64,000 bases of DNA, taken from positions 61,386,269 through 61,450,268 of the forward strand of contig NC_068939.1 in NCBI RefSeq assembly GCF_016801865.2, given 5' to 3'. The stretch comes from Culex pipiens pallens (taxonomy: Eukaryota > Arthropoda > Insecta > Diptera > Culicidae). The position numbers were made by a program, and so were the translations under genes. This document shows positions 47,400 to 59,060 of the stretch, one piece after another. The notes under the pieces are model-generated. The model was not told the origin of the DNA, did no database searches, and saw nothing but the letters and a program-made list of their open reading frames with translations. Position 1 is the stretch's first letter, and each line of letters starts with the position of its first letter.

Positions 47400-48500
47400 T
47401 TTAAGATAGGCTTTTAAGGGAAAATAGTATAAAGTTTCAAATATCAAAGTCAAAATCGACAAAAATGCACATGGGACATTTATGCGAACATGGGCAGTAT
47501 AGGTCATCGCTTTAATTTCAAAGTTATCGCAGTTTTAGTGAAAAAAGTATTTTTTCCCCGTTTTCGTAATTTTCTCATTTTTGCGCGTGGTGCGTCGTAA
47601 AACCCAGTTTTATTTTCAAAAAATCGTATCTCGGAATATTGAAAAAATAACATCACAATTTTTTGATATGTTATGAAATTTTTTCCGAGGAATACGGTAA
47701 AAATATTTTCAGACATAGGCTCTTTGGTCCCGAGTAGAGGGTGACGAGCGGGAATTCCCGGGAAATTAATTTTTTATTTTTAAATAAAAGTTAGCAGTTA
47801 TTCGTTTTTTTAAAGTGCTAAAGAGTAACTATTAATGATGTTTTCGAAAGGTTCAGAAAATTTCCGCAAATTGCGTCTAAGAAACATTGAATATTGGACC
47901 ACTGGATACTGAGATACAGCGGATAAATGAAATACTAATATGAAAATTGAAGTTTTCAAAGTCTCACCCAAAAAGCCATCCATTTTCTAATGTCAATACC
48001 TCAGCAACTTATGATCCAATTTTCAATGCTAAAAAATTAATATTAGTGAAATTTTCTGATCCTTCTGAAGCAAAAAATATTTTGAAAATTTTGAAATAAA
48101 GAATAAAATTTCAAAAGAACGTTTTATTGAGTATTCGATAAGATCAGATAATTTAACAACTGTTTCAATTTTTAACATTGTTAATTTGACCATTCCCAGA
48201 GTTGGTCATAGAGAAAATCACCACAAAGTTTGAACAAAAAAAAATAAATGCAAAATATCAGCTGGATTCGTAGAACAATGCTCAAATTCAAAATCGACCT
48301 TCTCTGCTTGAGCTCCAGTAACAATCGTCTAAATTTTATACTTTCAACAAAAAACTCTAATTTTTACCAAAATTTGACAGCCCCTCTTTTTTGACACCGT
48401 ATCTTTTGTCTGTTTCGCTTTTTCAAACCCCTCTTTTTCAATTAAAAGAAGGACACCACAATTGACCATCGTTGCAACGTCACACAATTTTAATTTTTTT
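47400..48500. other. Intronic AT-rich repeats
   Basis: GACGAGCGGGAATTCCCGGG at about 47747 resembles GTCCCGGGAATTCCCGGG at 14923 and may be the end of another transposon. CTCAGCAACTTATGATCC resembles the loop of the GAGCA family. No gene seen. Confidence 0.4.
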
Positions 48501-48850
48501 TTTCTCGAAGTATGTTTCTTATTGAGCATGAGCATGAGCATGAGAGACCACCCATGGTTGCCCCTCCGTTGCTGAACAGAACCGTAATATCCTTTCAGCA
48601 CTACTGATCATAGGCTTCGACGATCTAGTGGTGTTTCCCTTATCAACAGCATGTATGAATGCGCCGAAAAGATAAAACACCATGATTGCTAAAACTAGAT
48701 CAGTTGCGAATAGGTAACAGTCATTGGCCACCAACGGCGCCCGCCATGTCAGTTTGTAGATCTCGATTTTTAGGGACGGGAATGTTAGTTAGCGCAGGTT
48801 GCTACTAGGGCAGCTGATTTACTCTGTGCTTACACCCCACAAGCGCCAGG
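48500..48850. repeat. Interspersed repeat with GAGCAT microsatellite head
   Basis: Three GAGCATGAGCAT units are followed by CCACCCATGGTTGCCCCTCC and about 250 bp of moderate-GC sequence. I recall similar sequence as repetitive in mosquitoes but cannot verify this here. Minus-strand frames are short and unrecognised. Confidence 0.35.
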
Positions 48851-49797
48851 AACCTGAAAATTTGTTAGTAGGATAGGGTGCTTGGTCAGGATTCATCATA
48901 GAAGATGATGATGCGACCCAAAATCATAGTGTTTGTTGAAAGGTTTTATATATTATTCTCAAGGCAAACAATCGGATGCTGCGGATGAGACATTTCCCGT
49001 TTAACTGTTGTTAAATTTTAAATGAAATGGTTTCATCTTAGACAGCCGGCTGTGGAAAGATAAAGCCAAATAATGTTTATTTATAGAATGAGGTGTTAAA
49101 CGCAATGCTCCAATGATAGCGTAGTCTGATTTTTAATTATATAACCATGTAATTCATAAATTTGTTACGGAATAGACGCTACGAACTCAACCATCAAATG
49201 CCTTCCGATCTTCTTTCTGTTAGCTAGATGTGGTATTGATTTTCGTTGCCTCTCGAGCTACGATGCTATGGAGAGGGCTTAACACACAAACAACCGACGG
49301 CGAGCCTTCCGAGCTACGGAGCTATGGGAAGGTCTTTTCAACACAAAAAAAAAGACTCGCGCACCACACAACGTTCTTGACGAATCAAAATATTATTTTA
49401 CGCGATAAAACTAACGAACTCAACCGTCAAATTGCCTTCCAACCAGCGATGATGAAGAAAGGGCTTCAAGCACACAATAACTCACCGATTAATATAAATA
49501 AAATCCAAGTTCGATCTTGTTTTATAGCAACAGCGCAACTCACTCCTGATTTTCACGATCGCGAATACAGCACGAAAAGAACACCACAAAAATCCATCTC
49601 ACAAACCTGATTTGTTTTTTTTTTTCATTTTGCACACAAACCCAACCAACCGCTTGCACTGACGGAACATAATTGAATAATTTCCCCCATCCATCGCCTC
49701 CCTCCACTCACCAATCTTGCAGGCACAATCCTGATTTTTTTCTTCACTTTGCACACAAACACAACCATCCACTTGCACTGACGGAACATTATTCCCA

Positions 49798-50029
49798 CAC
49801 AAAAGAGACGAAAATTATCGCGAAAAAACAGGACTGCGCGTCCCCAGAAGCACTGCACTTATGACGGCATTATTCAATTATACTGACCAATCACCCCATG
49901 CACACAAACAGCCACACAAAAGAGACGAAGATTATCGCGAAAAAACAGAACTGCGCGTCCCCAGAAGCACTGCACTTATGATGGCATTATTCAATTATAC
50001 TGACCAATCACCTCATGCACACAAATATC
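49798..50029 (+). repeat. Internal tandem repeat of about 118 bp (also at 51574-51805)
   Basis: CACAAAAGAGACGAA-ATTATCGCG through CAATCACC-CATGCACACAAA occurs twice in direct order in each duplication unit. A shorter direct repeat of CTTGCACTGACGGAACAT lies just upstream. Non-coding. Confidence 0.75.
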
Positions 50030-50306
50030 TCGAAGTATGTTTCTTATTAAGTATCAAAACCATTTTAAATCTTCAATATTATTACAGATACGAATCAGAA
50101 ACGAATTTTCTACAAGAAGGGCCTACGGAAAACTAACTTTTTCATTTGCCACTCCGTAATTACTACGTGACGTTGCAAAGGAGTTATAAATAGCAAAATG
50201 TCGACCCTTGTTGTAGTAACTCCTTTCTTATTTATTTTATTCATTATTGATTTCGAAAAATGAATTACGCACAATTTAGTTTTAATCCCCCCCCCCCTCT
50301 TTTCAG

Positions 50307-50433
50307 ACCGCCAGGACTACCCGTACTCGTGGGCGGTCTATCTGATGTTCCACATGCACTTCACCCAAATACTGCACACCATCTCGATCCTGCTGACGGT
50401 GTTGCTGGCCGTGTGGCGATACATCGCAATCAA
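50307..50433 (+). CDS. Peptide GPCR, coding exon 3, copy 1: TM3
   Basis: The acceptor (poly-C then TCTTTTCAG) ends at 50306 and the donor AA|GTAAGT follows 50433. It is 127 nt, entering at phase 1 and leaving at phase 2, which matches exons 2 and 4. It encodes the first extracellular loop and TM3, ending in ILLTVLLAVWRYIAI, so Trp-Arg-Tyr stands where most family A receptors have Asp-Arg-Tyr; this fits my recollection of the myosuppressin-receptor group. No Cys is present at the usual TM3 disulphide position. An identical exon lies 1771 nt downstream. Only one of the two can be used per transcript. Confidence 0.85.
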
Positions 50434-50530
50434 GTAAGTTATTTCTGGGTGGCCCGTCTCCCCGGGAGAGGGACTCGAATTGCAGTCTCTCAGCAAGGGA
50501 TATGAGATATGAGCGGAAAGGGGGATATGA

Positions 50531-50745
50531 GGGGGAGAGGGGTTAATATGCACCCCCTAAGGGCAAACTGAGATTTCTCAACCATAACAGCATTTCTGTG
50601 AAAGAATTTTGTTAGATGTTCTAAAATAACTATCATTCTTCGTCATCCATGTGAAAAAAGTCTTAACGGTACACATCAACCATAGCTTTTGCACCCAGAT
50701 TTCTGATACAGACATTTTAGTATCTTCAAAAATACGGGAACTATC
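50531..50745. repeat. Left-end fragment of the TA-type element, cut off by the tandem duplication junction
   Basis: It is the same as 52307-52516 (element start plus the beginning of its first nested insertion), then ends abruptly where the second duplication unit starts at 50747. The truncation shows that the duplication happened after both insertions. Confidence 0.75.
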
Positions 50746-50746
50746 T

Positions 50747-52516
50747 ATCGGATGCTGCGGATGAGACATTTCCCGTTTAACTGTTGTTAAATTTTAAATG
50801 AAATGGTTTCATCTTAGACAGCCGGCTGTGGAAAGATAAAGCCAAATAATGTTTATTTATAGAATGAGGTGTTAAACGCAATGCTCCAATGATAGCGTAG
50901 TCTGATTTTTAATTATATAACCATGTAATTCATAAATTTGTTACGGAATAGACGCTACGAACTCAACCATCAAATGCCTTCCGATCTTCTTTCTGTTAGC
51001 TAGATGTGGTATTGATTTTCGTTGCCTCTCGAGCTACGATGCTATGGAGAGGGCTTAACACACAAACAACCGACGGCGAGCCTTCCGAGCTACGGAGCTA
51101 TGGGAAGGTCTTTTCAACACAAAAAAAAAGACTCGCGCACCACACAACGTTCTTGACGAATCAAAATATTATTTTACGCGATAAAACTAACGAACTCAAC
51201 CGTCAAATTGCCTTCCAACCAGCGATGATGAAGAAAGGGCTTCAAGCACACAATAACTCACCGATTAATATAAATAAAATCCAAGTTCGATCTTGTTTTA
51301 TAGCAACAGCGCAACTCACTCCTGATTTTCACGATCGCGAATACAGCACGAAAAGAACACCACAAAAATCCATCTCACAAACCTGATTTGTTTTTTTTTT
51401 TCATTTTGCACACAAACCCAACCAACCGCTTGCACTGACGGAACATAATTGAATAATTTCCCCCATCCATCGCCTCCCTCCACTCACCAATCTTGCAGGC
51501 ACAATCCTGATTTTTTTCTTCACTTTGCACACAAACACAACCATCCACTTGCACTGACGGAACATTATTCCCACACAAAAGAGACGAAAATTATCGCGAA
51601 AAAACAGGACTGCGCGTCCCCAGAAGCACTGCACTTATGACGGCATTATTCAATTATACTGACCAATCACCCCATGCACACAAACAGCCACACAAAAGAG
51701 ACGAAGATTATCGCGAAAAAACAGAACTGCGCGTCCCCAGAAGCACTGCACTTATGATGGCATTATTCAATTATACTGACCAATCACCTCATGCACACAA
51801 ATATCTCGAAGTATGTTTCTTATTAAGTATCAAAACCATTTTAAATCTTCAATATTATTACAGATACGAATCAGAAACGAATTTTCTACAAGAAGGGACT
51901 ACGGAAAACTAACTTTTCATTTGCCACTCCGTGATTACTACGTGACGTTGCAATGGAGTTGGAAATAGGAAAATGTCGACCCTTGTTGTAGTTACTCCTT
52001 TCTTATTTATTTTATTCATTATCGATTTCGAAAAATTACGCATAGTTTAGTTTTAATCCCCCCCCCCCTCTTTTCAGACCGCCAGGACTACCCGTACTCG
52101 TGGGCGGTCTATCTGATGTTCCACATGCACTTCACCCAAATACTGCACACCATCTCGATCCTGCTGACGGTGTTGCTGGCCGTGTGGCGATACATCGCAA
52201 TCAAGTAAGTTATTTCTGGGTGGCCCGTCTCCCCGGGAGAGGGACTCGAATTGCAGTCTCTCAGCAAGGGATATGAGATATGAGCGGAAAGGGGGATATG
52301 AGGGGGAGAGGGGTTAATATGCACCCCCTAAGGGCAAACTGAGATTTCTCAACCATAACAGCATTTCTGTGAAAGAATTTTGTTAGATGTTCTAAAATAA
52401 CTATCATTCTTCGTCATCCATGTGAAAAAAGTCTTAACGGTACACATCAACCATAGCTTTTGCACCCAGATTTCTGATACAGACATTTTAGTATCTTCAA
52501 AAATACGGGAACTATC
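50747..52516 (+). repeat. Tandem duplication unit 2 (about 1.77 kb)
   Basis: Direct repeat of 48971-50745. Its right end runs on into the rest of the TA-type element, which marks the original sequence order. Extra TATC at the junction (ACTATC|TATCGG) suggests repair by microhomology or a small filler. Confidence 0.93.
52078..52204 (+). CDS. Peptide GPCR, coding exon 3, copy 2 (identical duplicate)
   Basis: This 127-nt exon matches the copy at 50307-50433 base for base, with the same acceptor, poly-C tract and GTAAGT donor, and lies in the second unit of a tandem duplication. Joining both copies shifts frame and reaches a stop (TAA) 12 codons into the next exon. The pair must therefore be alternatives, one must be silent, or the duplication is an assembly artefact. 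The encoded TM3 is unchanged, so alternative use would not alter the protein. Confidence 0.75.
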
Positions 52517-52867
52517 GATATGATTTTTTATTCATCCCCTAAATTACTGTCTTCAAAGTTATTTACAACAAAGTTTGACTATTTTTACAATCAGATTTTT
52601 TCAGGATTGGGTTCGTAAGTTTGACCAATTTGGAATAAGAAGACAACAACTTCCTTGGCTGCTGTGCACCCTTAAACCCTTAAATTGTTTAAAAAATCAA
52701 AAATCTAAAAACAGTTTTGATTCATTTCAAACAATCTTGCGGGGCAATCTGCACCAAAACAATGGGGCAATATGCACCACAACAATGAGGCAAAATGCAC
52801 CCCAACAATGGGGCAAAATGCACCGGGTAAAAGCAGTTTTCACCAGTCACCACTAGATGACACCGCT

Positions 52868-54751
52868 GAGCAGTTCTCTAGGATTTCGGTCATTCGATTT
52901 TTTTTGTATTTTTTAATCCGGCTGAAACTTTTTTGGTGCCTTCGGTATGCCCAAAGAAGCCATTTTGCATCATTAGTTTGTCCATATAATTTTCCATACA
53001 AATTTGGCAGCTGTCCATACAAAAATGATGTATGAAAATTCAAAAATCTGTATCTTTTGAAGGAATTTTTTGATCGATTTGGTGTCTTCGGCAAAGTTGT
53101 AGGTATGGATACGGACTACACTGGAAAAAAATGGTACACGGTAAAAAAAATTTGGTGATTTTTTTATTTTACTTTTTATCACTAAAACTTGATTTGCAAA
53201 AAAACACTATTTTTAATTTTTTTCATTTTTTGATATGTTTTAGAGGACATAAAATGGCAACTTTTCCGAAATTTGCAGGTTGTGCAAAAAATCATTGACC
53301 GAGTTATGAATTTTTTAATCAATACTAATTTTTTCAAAAAATCAAAATTTCGGTCGCAAAAATTTTTCAACTTCATTTTTCGATGTAAAATTGAATTTGC
53401 AATCAAAAAGTACTTTAGTGAAATTTTGAAAAAGTGCACCATTATCAAGTTATAGTCATTTTTATGTAACTTTTTTCAAAATAGTCGCAGTTTTTCATTT
53501 TTTTAAATTAGTGCACATGTTTGCCCACTTTTGAAAAAAATATTTTTAGCTGAGAAAATTCTCTATATTTTGCTTCATCGGATTTTGTTGATACGACCTT
53601 TAGTTGCTGAGATATTGCAATGCAAAGGTTTATTAAAAACAGGAAAATTGATGTTTTCTAAGTCTCACACAAACAGCCCACCATTTTTCAATGTCGATAT
53701 CTCAGCAACTAATGGTTCGATTTTCAATGTTATAATATGAAACATTTGTGAAATTTTCCGATCTTTTCGAAAACAAAATTTTCAAATCACGACTAACATT
53801 TCAAAAAGGCCAAACATTCAATATTTTGCCCTTTTAAAATGTTAGTCTTGGTTTAAAAATTTTGAAAATATTGTTTTCGAAAAGATCGGAAAATTTCACA
53901 ACTGTTTCATAATTTAACATTGAAAATCGGACCATTAGTTGCTGAGATATCGACATTGAAAAATGGTGGGCTGTTTGTGTGAGACTTAGAAAACATAATT
54001 TTTCCTGTTTTTAAACCTTTGCATTACAATATCTCAGCAACTAAAGGTCGTATCAACAAAGTCCGAAGAAGCAAAATATAGAGAATTTTCTCAGCTTTTC
54101 AAAAATATTTTTTTCAAAAGTGGGCAAACATGTGCACTAATTTAAAAAAATGAAAAACTGCGACTATTTTGAAAAAAGTTACATAAAAATGACTATAACT
54201 TGAAAACGGTGCACTTTATCAAAATTTCACTGAAGTACTTTTTGATTGCAAATTGCGACCGAAATTTCGATTTTTTGAAAAAAATAGTATTGATTAAAAA
54301 ATTCATAACTTGGTCAATGATTTTTTGCACAACCTGGAAATTTCTGAAAAGTTGGCTTTTTATGTCCTCTAAAACATATCAAAAAATAAAAAAAAATTAA
54401 AAATAGTGTTTTTTTGCAAATCAAGTTTTAGTGATAAAAAGTAAAATAAAAAAATCACCAAATTTTTTTTACCGTGTACCATTTTTTCCAGTGTAGTCCG
54501 TATCCATACCTACAACTTTGCCGAAGACACCAAATCGATCAAAAAATTCCTTCAAAAGATACAGATTTTTGAATTTTCGTACATCATTTTTGTATGGACA
54601 GCTGCCAAATTTGTATGGAAAATTATATGGACAAACTAATGATGCAAAATGGCTTCTTTGGGCATACCGAAGGCACCAAAAAAGTTTCAGCCGGATTAAA
54701 AAATATAAAAATTAAAATTGAAGAAAAAAGACCGATTTCGTAGAGAATTGC
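52868..54751. mobile_element. 1.9-kb palindromic transposon with 4-bp target duplication CGCT
   Basis: Ends GAGCAGTTCTCTA and TAGAGAATTGCTC flank two arms of about 930 bp that mirror around 53820. The host reads CACCGCTGTTT in the intact copy near 26797. Here the left side is CACCGCT and the right side CGCTGTTT, so CGCT is duplicated. Arm motifs such as GGTGCCTTCGGTATGCCCAA and GTATCTTTTGAAGGAATTTT recur at 44764-47392. No coding capacity. Confidence 0.85.
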
Positions 54752-54859
54752 TCCGCTGTTTTTACAAAGGAACATCACAGCGGTGCATTTTGCCCCGACC
54801 ACGCTTTTTGTACAAAATTCAATTAAAAATACATTTTTTAATGTTTTTGGACTCATCTT

Positions 54860-55165
54860 CTTCTTCTATATATATAAAAAATTTCGACGGTTTTGTTCGA
54901 ACGCGAATCAATTCAACACCGAACGTCGGATCGAGGTGCTCATTGTTGCGTTGGGTTCGTATAAGTCCAAGGAAGGTTCTTACGCCAAAAAGTTACAACT
55001 TTGGCCACTCTGAAACCGATTCCGGAAAATCTGCATATTGTATGGGAAAAGTTACGTAAAACTAAATATAGATCACAGGAGGCTGAATAGGCAAAACATC
55101 AAAAAAAAAAAAAAAAACGTCAACAAACGAAAAAAAGGCAGAACGAAGTTTGTCGGGTAAGGCTT
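54860..55165 (+). mobile_element. Poly-A-containing retroposon-like insertion
   Basis: This block interrupts the TA-type element (compare 26893) and ends in an A-run of 17 followed by AACGTCAACAAACG and GCAGAACG. It contains TTCGTATAAGTCCAAGGAAG and ACTCTGAAACCGATTCCGG. The structure suggests a truncated retroposon; the family was not recognised. Confidence 0.45.
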
Positions 55166-55484
55166 GTCAATCTATAGAATAATGAAGATTATGGCAAAAA
55201 CTATATAAATCAACACTAACAATATCAATAAATGCTTTTTACATTGTCCAAAAATCATATTGAAAGTTCAATGAAAATTAGATCAAAACGCAACAATTTA
55301 AAGTTTTGCAAATAACTTTAGATGATTTTATCCTACGATGCTTAAATTTTTCCAGCATGGTTTTACAATGTTAGGCTTCCAATTTATATGATTTTTTTCC
55401 CGGAAAATTCTTCACAACACCGAGTAAAGCAGGGGGTGCATTTTGCCCCGGGGGTGCATATTACCTCCTCTGCCCCACTCTTTG

Positions 55485-55592
55485 CCTGAGCACCCGCTGA
55501 GAATTTTGGCTCGAGCTTCGAGTCGATCTGGCTCGAGACCGAGCCTGAATCGAGTCGAGGCTCGAGCCAAAATTCTCAGTGGGCAAAGTAGA
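55485..55592. repeat. Hairpin repeat with GAGAATTTTGGCTCGAGC arms
   Basis: GAGAATTTTGGCTCGAGC at about 55499 is mirrored by GCTCGAGCCAAAATTCTC ending at 55580. Outer CTTTGCC and GGGCAAAG also pair. Rich in CTCGAG/CGAGTC motifs. Confidence 0.65.
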
Positions 55593-55878
55593 ATCAATAG
55601 TGATGCTTCTTCAAAGCGTTTTAAAATGCTTGAATACATTCATGTCTTTTGATGACTTTTTTTTTCGGAAAGCTCATTACGACTCCCGAGAGTGGGAAGA
55701 ATTGTCACGTTCAGCTAAAGTTGTTAAGCGGGAAAATCATGCAAACTTTTGCCATAATCGAGAAAAGTTTAATGAGCAATAATTTTCCTGAAACAAATCA
55801 CCACAGCCCATGTGGTCCTGTCACAGAAATTTGACCATTCCTCGTTCCTTTTTTTTCTGGCCCAACTCTCATTCACAG

Positions 55879-56073
55879 ACATCCGCACGGTTCATTAGCC
55901 CTCTTCGCCCAATCTAATTACAGTTATGCAATCCTGTTCTGCTACGTGCTGGCCCCCATCCTGTGCATGCCGACGTACTTTGTCTTCACGATACGGCAGA
56001 CACGTGTCTACAAGGACGACGCCCCCGTCATGCTGTACCACTTGGACGCGGACGAGAACACTTCCGTTTACCG
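55879..56073 (+). CDS. Peptide GPCR, coding exon 4: TM4 and second extracellular loop
   Basis: The acceptor CATTCACAG ends at 55878 and the donor ACCG|GTGAGT follows 56073; 195 nt, phase 2 in and phase 2 out. It encodes the short second cytoplasmic loop (KHPHGS), TM4 (YAILFCYVLAPILCMPTYFVF; the CMPTY motif resembles TM4 of myosuppressin receptors) and an acidic second extracellular loop with one NTS sequon. It continues in frame from either exon-3 copy. Confidence 0.85.
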
Positions 56074-56990
56074 GTGAGTGTGTAGCGTGAGGCAGATTTT
56101 TCATGTTTCATTTTGTCCGACGAAGATGTCACGTGACGTGACGGGAAGTTTTTTTTTGCTTGACTTGAAACTGTAATTTAAGCTGATTGGACGACAAGAT
56201 AATTCGGGCACTATAGTCTTCATAGGGCAACGGACAATTAGACTAACTGGAAACGATTCAGATAAGCCGGTACTAAACTTCAGGCATTCAGATCAATTGT
56301 TTTATTTCTTTCAAATAAGTTTATATTTGGTTGGATACATTAACTCATAATAAAAATGCAGTGACGATTTTGATAACAATATTCCCCAATTTTCAAAATC
56401 ATTGACCACATTCTGAAAGGGTTTGATCGTGCGCACTAAGTTTACCCGATTACGACACATTAAATATATTTTTTTGCGTGAAACTGAGCCCATAAAGCTT
56501 TATTTTTAGCGAACAATCAAACAATGCGTAATAGACTTCACTCTTTCCACATAAGTTTATCACATCCCCAACGAGTCTTTGATAAAAACGTGGGATGATT
56601 CATTCATGAGCATCACCTGTCTTGGGGTCGTGCTTTTTCATTACTTCTTTCGTTCGCCTAATTATGGTCGTATTATGTTAAGGTGTTTTTCCCGCGTTGG
56701 ACCGAGGATATAATTCCCATTTGTAATGGCTCTGGTTGTGGCAAACATAATTAACCTGAGAAGCGATGTTTTTATGTATATTCATGATCTACAGATTGTA
56801 TTTATGTAGAAGCAAGCTTTTCTATCTACTTCACTATTACTTCATAAAAATTACATGAATATTTATTCTAGCAAAATATTTGGGAAAAGATATGTGAAAT
56901 GAGTTGTGATAAACATTAGAAAATGCTTAAAAAAAAGTTTGCTTCAAATTTTTAAATGATAATTGGGTAATTCTCCGTCATCTCAAACAG
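56074..56990 (+). other. Start of GPCR intron 4, apparently unique sequence
   Basis: No frame, TIR or repeated motif was found. The intron continues through the 57-62.7 kb repeats to the acceptor at 62724. Confidence 0.5.
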
Positions 56991-56991
56991 C

Positions 56992-58226
56992 AGTTGCCCC
57001 GTTGCGTGAAACTTTATCCTAAGGGGTAACTTTTGTCCCTGATCACGAATCCAAGTTCCGTTTTTTGATATCTCGCGACGGAGGGGCGGTACGACCCCTT
57101 TCATTTTTGAACAAACATGCTAAAAAAAGAGGTGTTTTTCAATAATGTGCAGCCTGAAACGGGGATGAGATAGAAATTTGGTATCAAAGAGACTTTTATT
57201 TGATGAGGCACTCAGAATTCCGAAGAAACGTATTTTTCATCGAAAAAAATACTAAAAAAGTTTTAAATACTCTACCATTTTCCGTTACTCGACTGTAAAC
57301 AAAATTGGAACATGTCATTTTAAGGGAAATTTAATGTTCTTTTCGAATCTACATTGATTGGAAGGGTCATTTTTTCATTTAGAACAAAATTTTTCATTTT
57401 AAAATTTCGTGTTTTTTCTAACTTTGCAAGGTTATTTTTTAGAGTCTAATAATGTTCTACAAAGTTTTAGAGCAGACAATTACAAAAAAATTGATGTATA
57501 AACATAAGGGGTTTGCTTAATAAACATCACGAGTTATCGTGATTTTACGAAAAAAAGTTTTGAAAAAGTTACTTTTTGCTTTTCTCTTTGTTTTGTCGTC
57601 CGTGTCTGTCGCGGGTGACGATGAACGGCCATGATCGACGACGAGCAACTTTTTCAAAACATTTTTCGTAAAATCGCGATAACTCGTGATGTTTAAAAGC
57701 AAACTCCTTATGTTTATATATCAAATTGTCTGCTCTACAACTTTGTAGAACATTGTTACACTCTAAAAAATAACCCTGCAAAGTTAGAAAAAACACGAAA
57801 TTTTAAAATGAAAAAAAATGTTTTTAATGAAAAAATGACCCTTCTGGGTCAATGTAGATTCAAAAAGTACATTAAATTTCCCTTAAAATGACATGTTCCA
57901 AAATTTTTGACATTCGAGTAACGGAAAATGGCAGAGTTATTAAAACTTTTTTAGTGTTTTTCTCAATGAAAAATACGTTTTTCCAGAATTCTGAGTACGC
58001 CATCAAATCGGGCGTCATATTTTAAATGAAAGTCCCTTTGACACCAAATTTCTATCTCATCACCGTTTCAGGCTGCAATTTATTAAAAAACACCTCTTTT
58101 TTTAGCATGTTCAAAAATGAAAGGGGTCGTACCGCCCCTCCGTTATGAGATATCAAAAAACGGACCTCGGATTCGTGATCAGGGACAAAAGTTACCCCTT
58201 AGGACAAAGTTTCACGCAAATCGAAG
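56992..58226. repeat. 1.2-kb palindromic repeat
   Basis: Arms of about 590 bp mirror around 57610. The left arm carries CTAAGGGGTAACTTTTGTCC, CCTGATCACGAATCC and GAGGGGCGGTACGACCCC; the right arm carries the complements. The spacer is GC-richer (GTCCGTGTCTGTCGCGGGTG). Non-coding. Confidence 0.8.
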
Positions 58227-58299
58227 AGGGGTCGGGGCAACTTTTCCCGATTTCGTGTGAGTTGGTAGAGAATTGCCCAATGGAGCACCCGCAGTCGAG

Positions 58300-58470
58300 C
58301 AGTTTTTGACAGTTCGCTCCATAAGAAATACATTGTAGAATAAAGCAAAAACTGCTCGAATGGAAATGCTCCATTGAAAAACATTGACAAACAAGCTCAA
58401 AATGGGTTTTAACAATGGAGCATTTCCATTCGAGCAGTTTTTGCCTTTTTCTACAATGTAGAATGTGTAC
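58300..58470. repeat. Nested hairpins with CAAAAACTGCTCGAATGG motif
   Basis: CAAAAACTGCTCGAATGGAA with ATGCTCCATTG is mirrored by CAATGGAGCATTTCCATTCG and GAGCAGTTTTTGC within 100 bp. A further copy of GCAGTTTTTGACAG lies at 58300. Confidence 0.6.
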
Positions 58471-58890
58471 AATTGATTCAGATAAGTGATCAGATCACTT
58501 AAATCAATAGTTTAACCGACTTAATCAGTATATTTTCAAAAACAAAAGATTGCATTGCCTTTAGAATGAGTGTATCAACATAAAATTGTGAAAAACAAGA
58601 ACAATTTTCCACATTTTCCAACAACATTTATGACGTGTCACAAGTGTTCACGATCATTTTGATGATAAATTGGTCTATGTCACAAGTGTGAATTGCGATA
58701 TCCGGGAAACGGAAGCGAGTTCCTAAAATCGGGTTAAAGCATCTTGTAGTGTTTGTTAAGCATAGCAAAACGTCATCATTAACTCATTTTCGACCAAAAT
58801 GGTCTATGTCACAAGATAGCACACAGCAGACGATTTGTTCATTTTTCGATTCTGAGTCGATAGGTATACATGAAGGTGAGTCTGTGAGCT

Positions 58891-59060
58891 CTAAAATTCT
58901 TTGTGTAAATATGGGTATTCGGCGCCGTCGCTCCGTGCCATACTTTCATACACTTAGGAGCCCAGGGCGGCGAAGTCCTTGTAGATAAAAAGGAAGACAC
59001 TAGTGGTTGGTACTAGCAATGGTGGCCGACAGCTATAAAGTCAACTTCGTTTTTTTTTTC
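58891..59060 (+). mobile_element. 170-bp retroposed repeat with 13-bp target duplication
   Basis: Flanked by GAGTCTGTGAGCT on both sides (58878-58890 and 59061-59073). It ends in a T-run plus C and is about 97% like 44231-44397. It contains ATTCGGCGCCGTCGCTCCGTGCC and CCAGGGCGGCGAAGTCCTTG. No tRNA boxes were evident. The long variable duplication implies target-primed retroposition. Confidence 0.75.

Larger units (their letters stand above)
48971..50745 (+). repeat. Tandem duplication unit 1 (about 1.77 kb) containing GPCR exon 3
   Basis: The unit runs from ATCGGATGCTGCGGATGAGA to GGGAACTATC and is repeated immediately at 50747-52516. It contains internal short repeats, exon 3 and the start of the TA-type element. 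Long stretches are base-identical between the units. Differences cluster at about 50125-50275, where one unit has several SNPs and a few indels, changing the spacing from 1776 to 1771. Confidence 0.93.
52306..55486. mobile_element. Second copy of the TA-type element, split by three later insertions
   Basis: Starting at GGGGGAGAGGGGTTAATATGC (about 52306) and ending near GGGGGTGCATATTACCTCCT (about 55470-55486), the host sequence matches 26469-27206 piece by piece. Insertions lie at about 52437-52680 (a repeat also present at 59690-59930 in opposite orientation), 52868-54751 (palindrome) and about 54860-55165 (a poly-A-containing retroposon-like block). Confidence 0.75.

Noticed and set aside
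49230..51386. Identical 126-codon frames at 49230 and 51006
   Set aside because: Their identity reflects the tandem duplication; they lie in the intron before exon 3 and have no splice or domain support.
44825..54856. Many frames of 60-110 codons such as those with FLYGQLPNLYGKLYGQ
   Set aside because: All fall in copies of the GAGCA-ended palindrome and appear on both strands; the open frames come from low-complexity AT-rich repeats.
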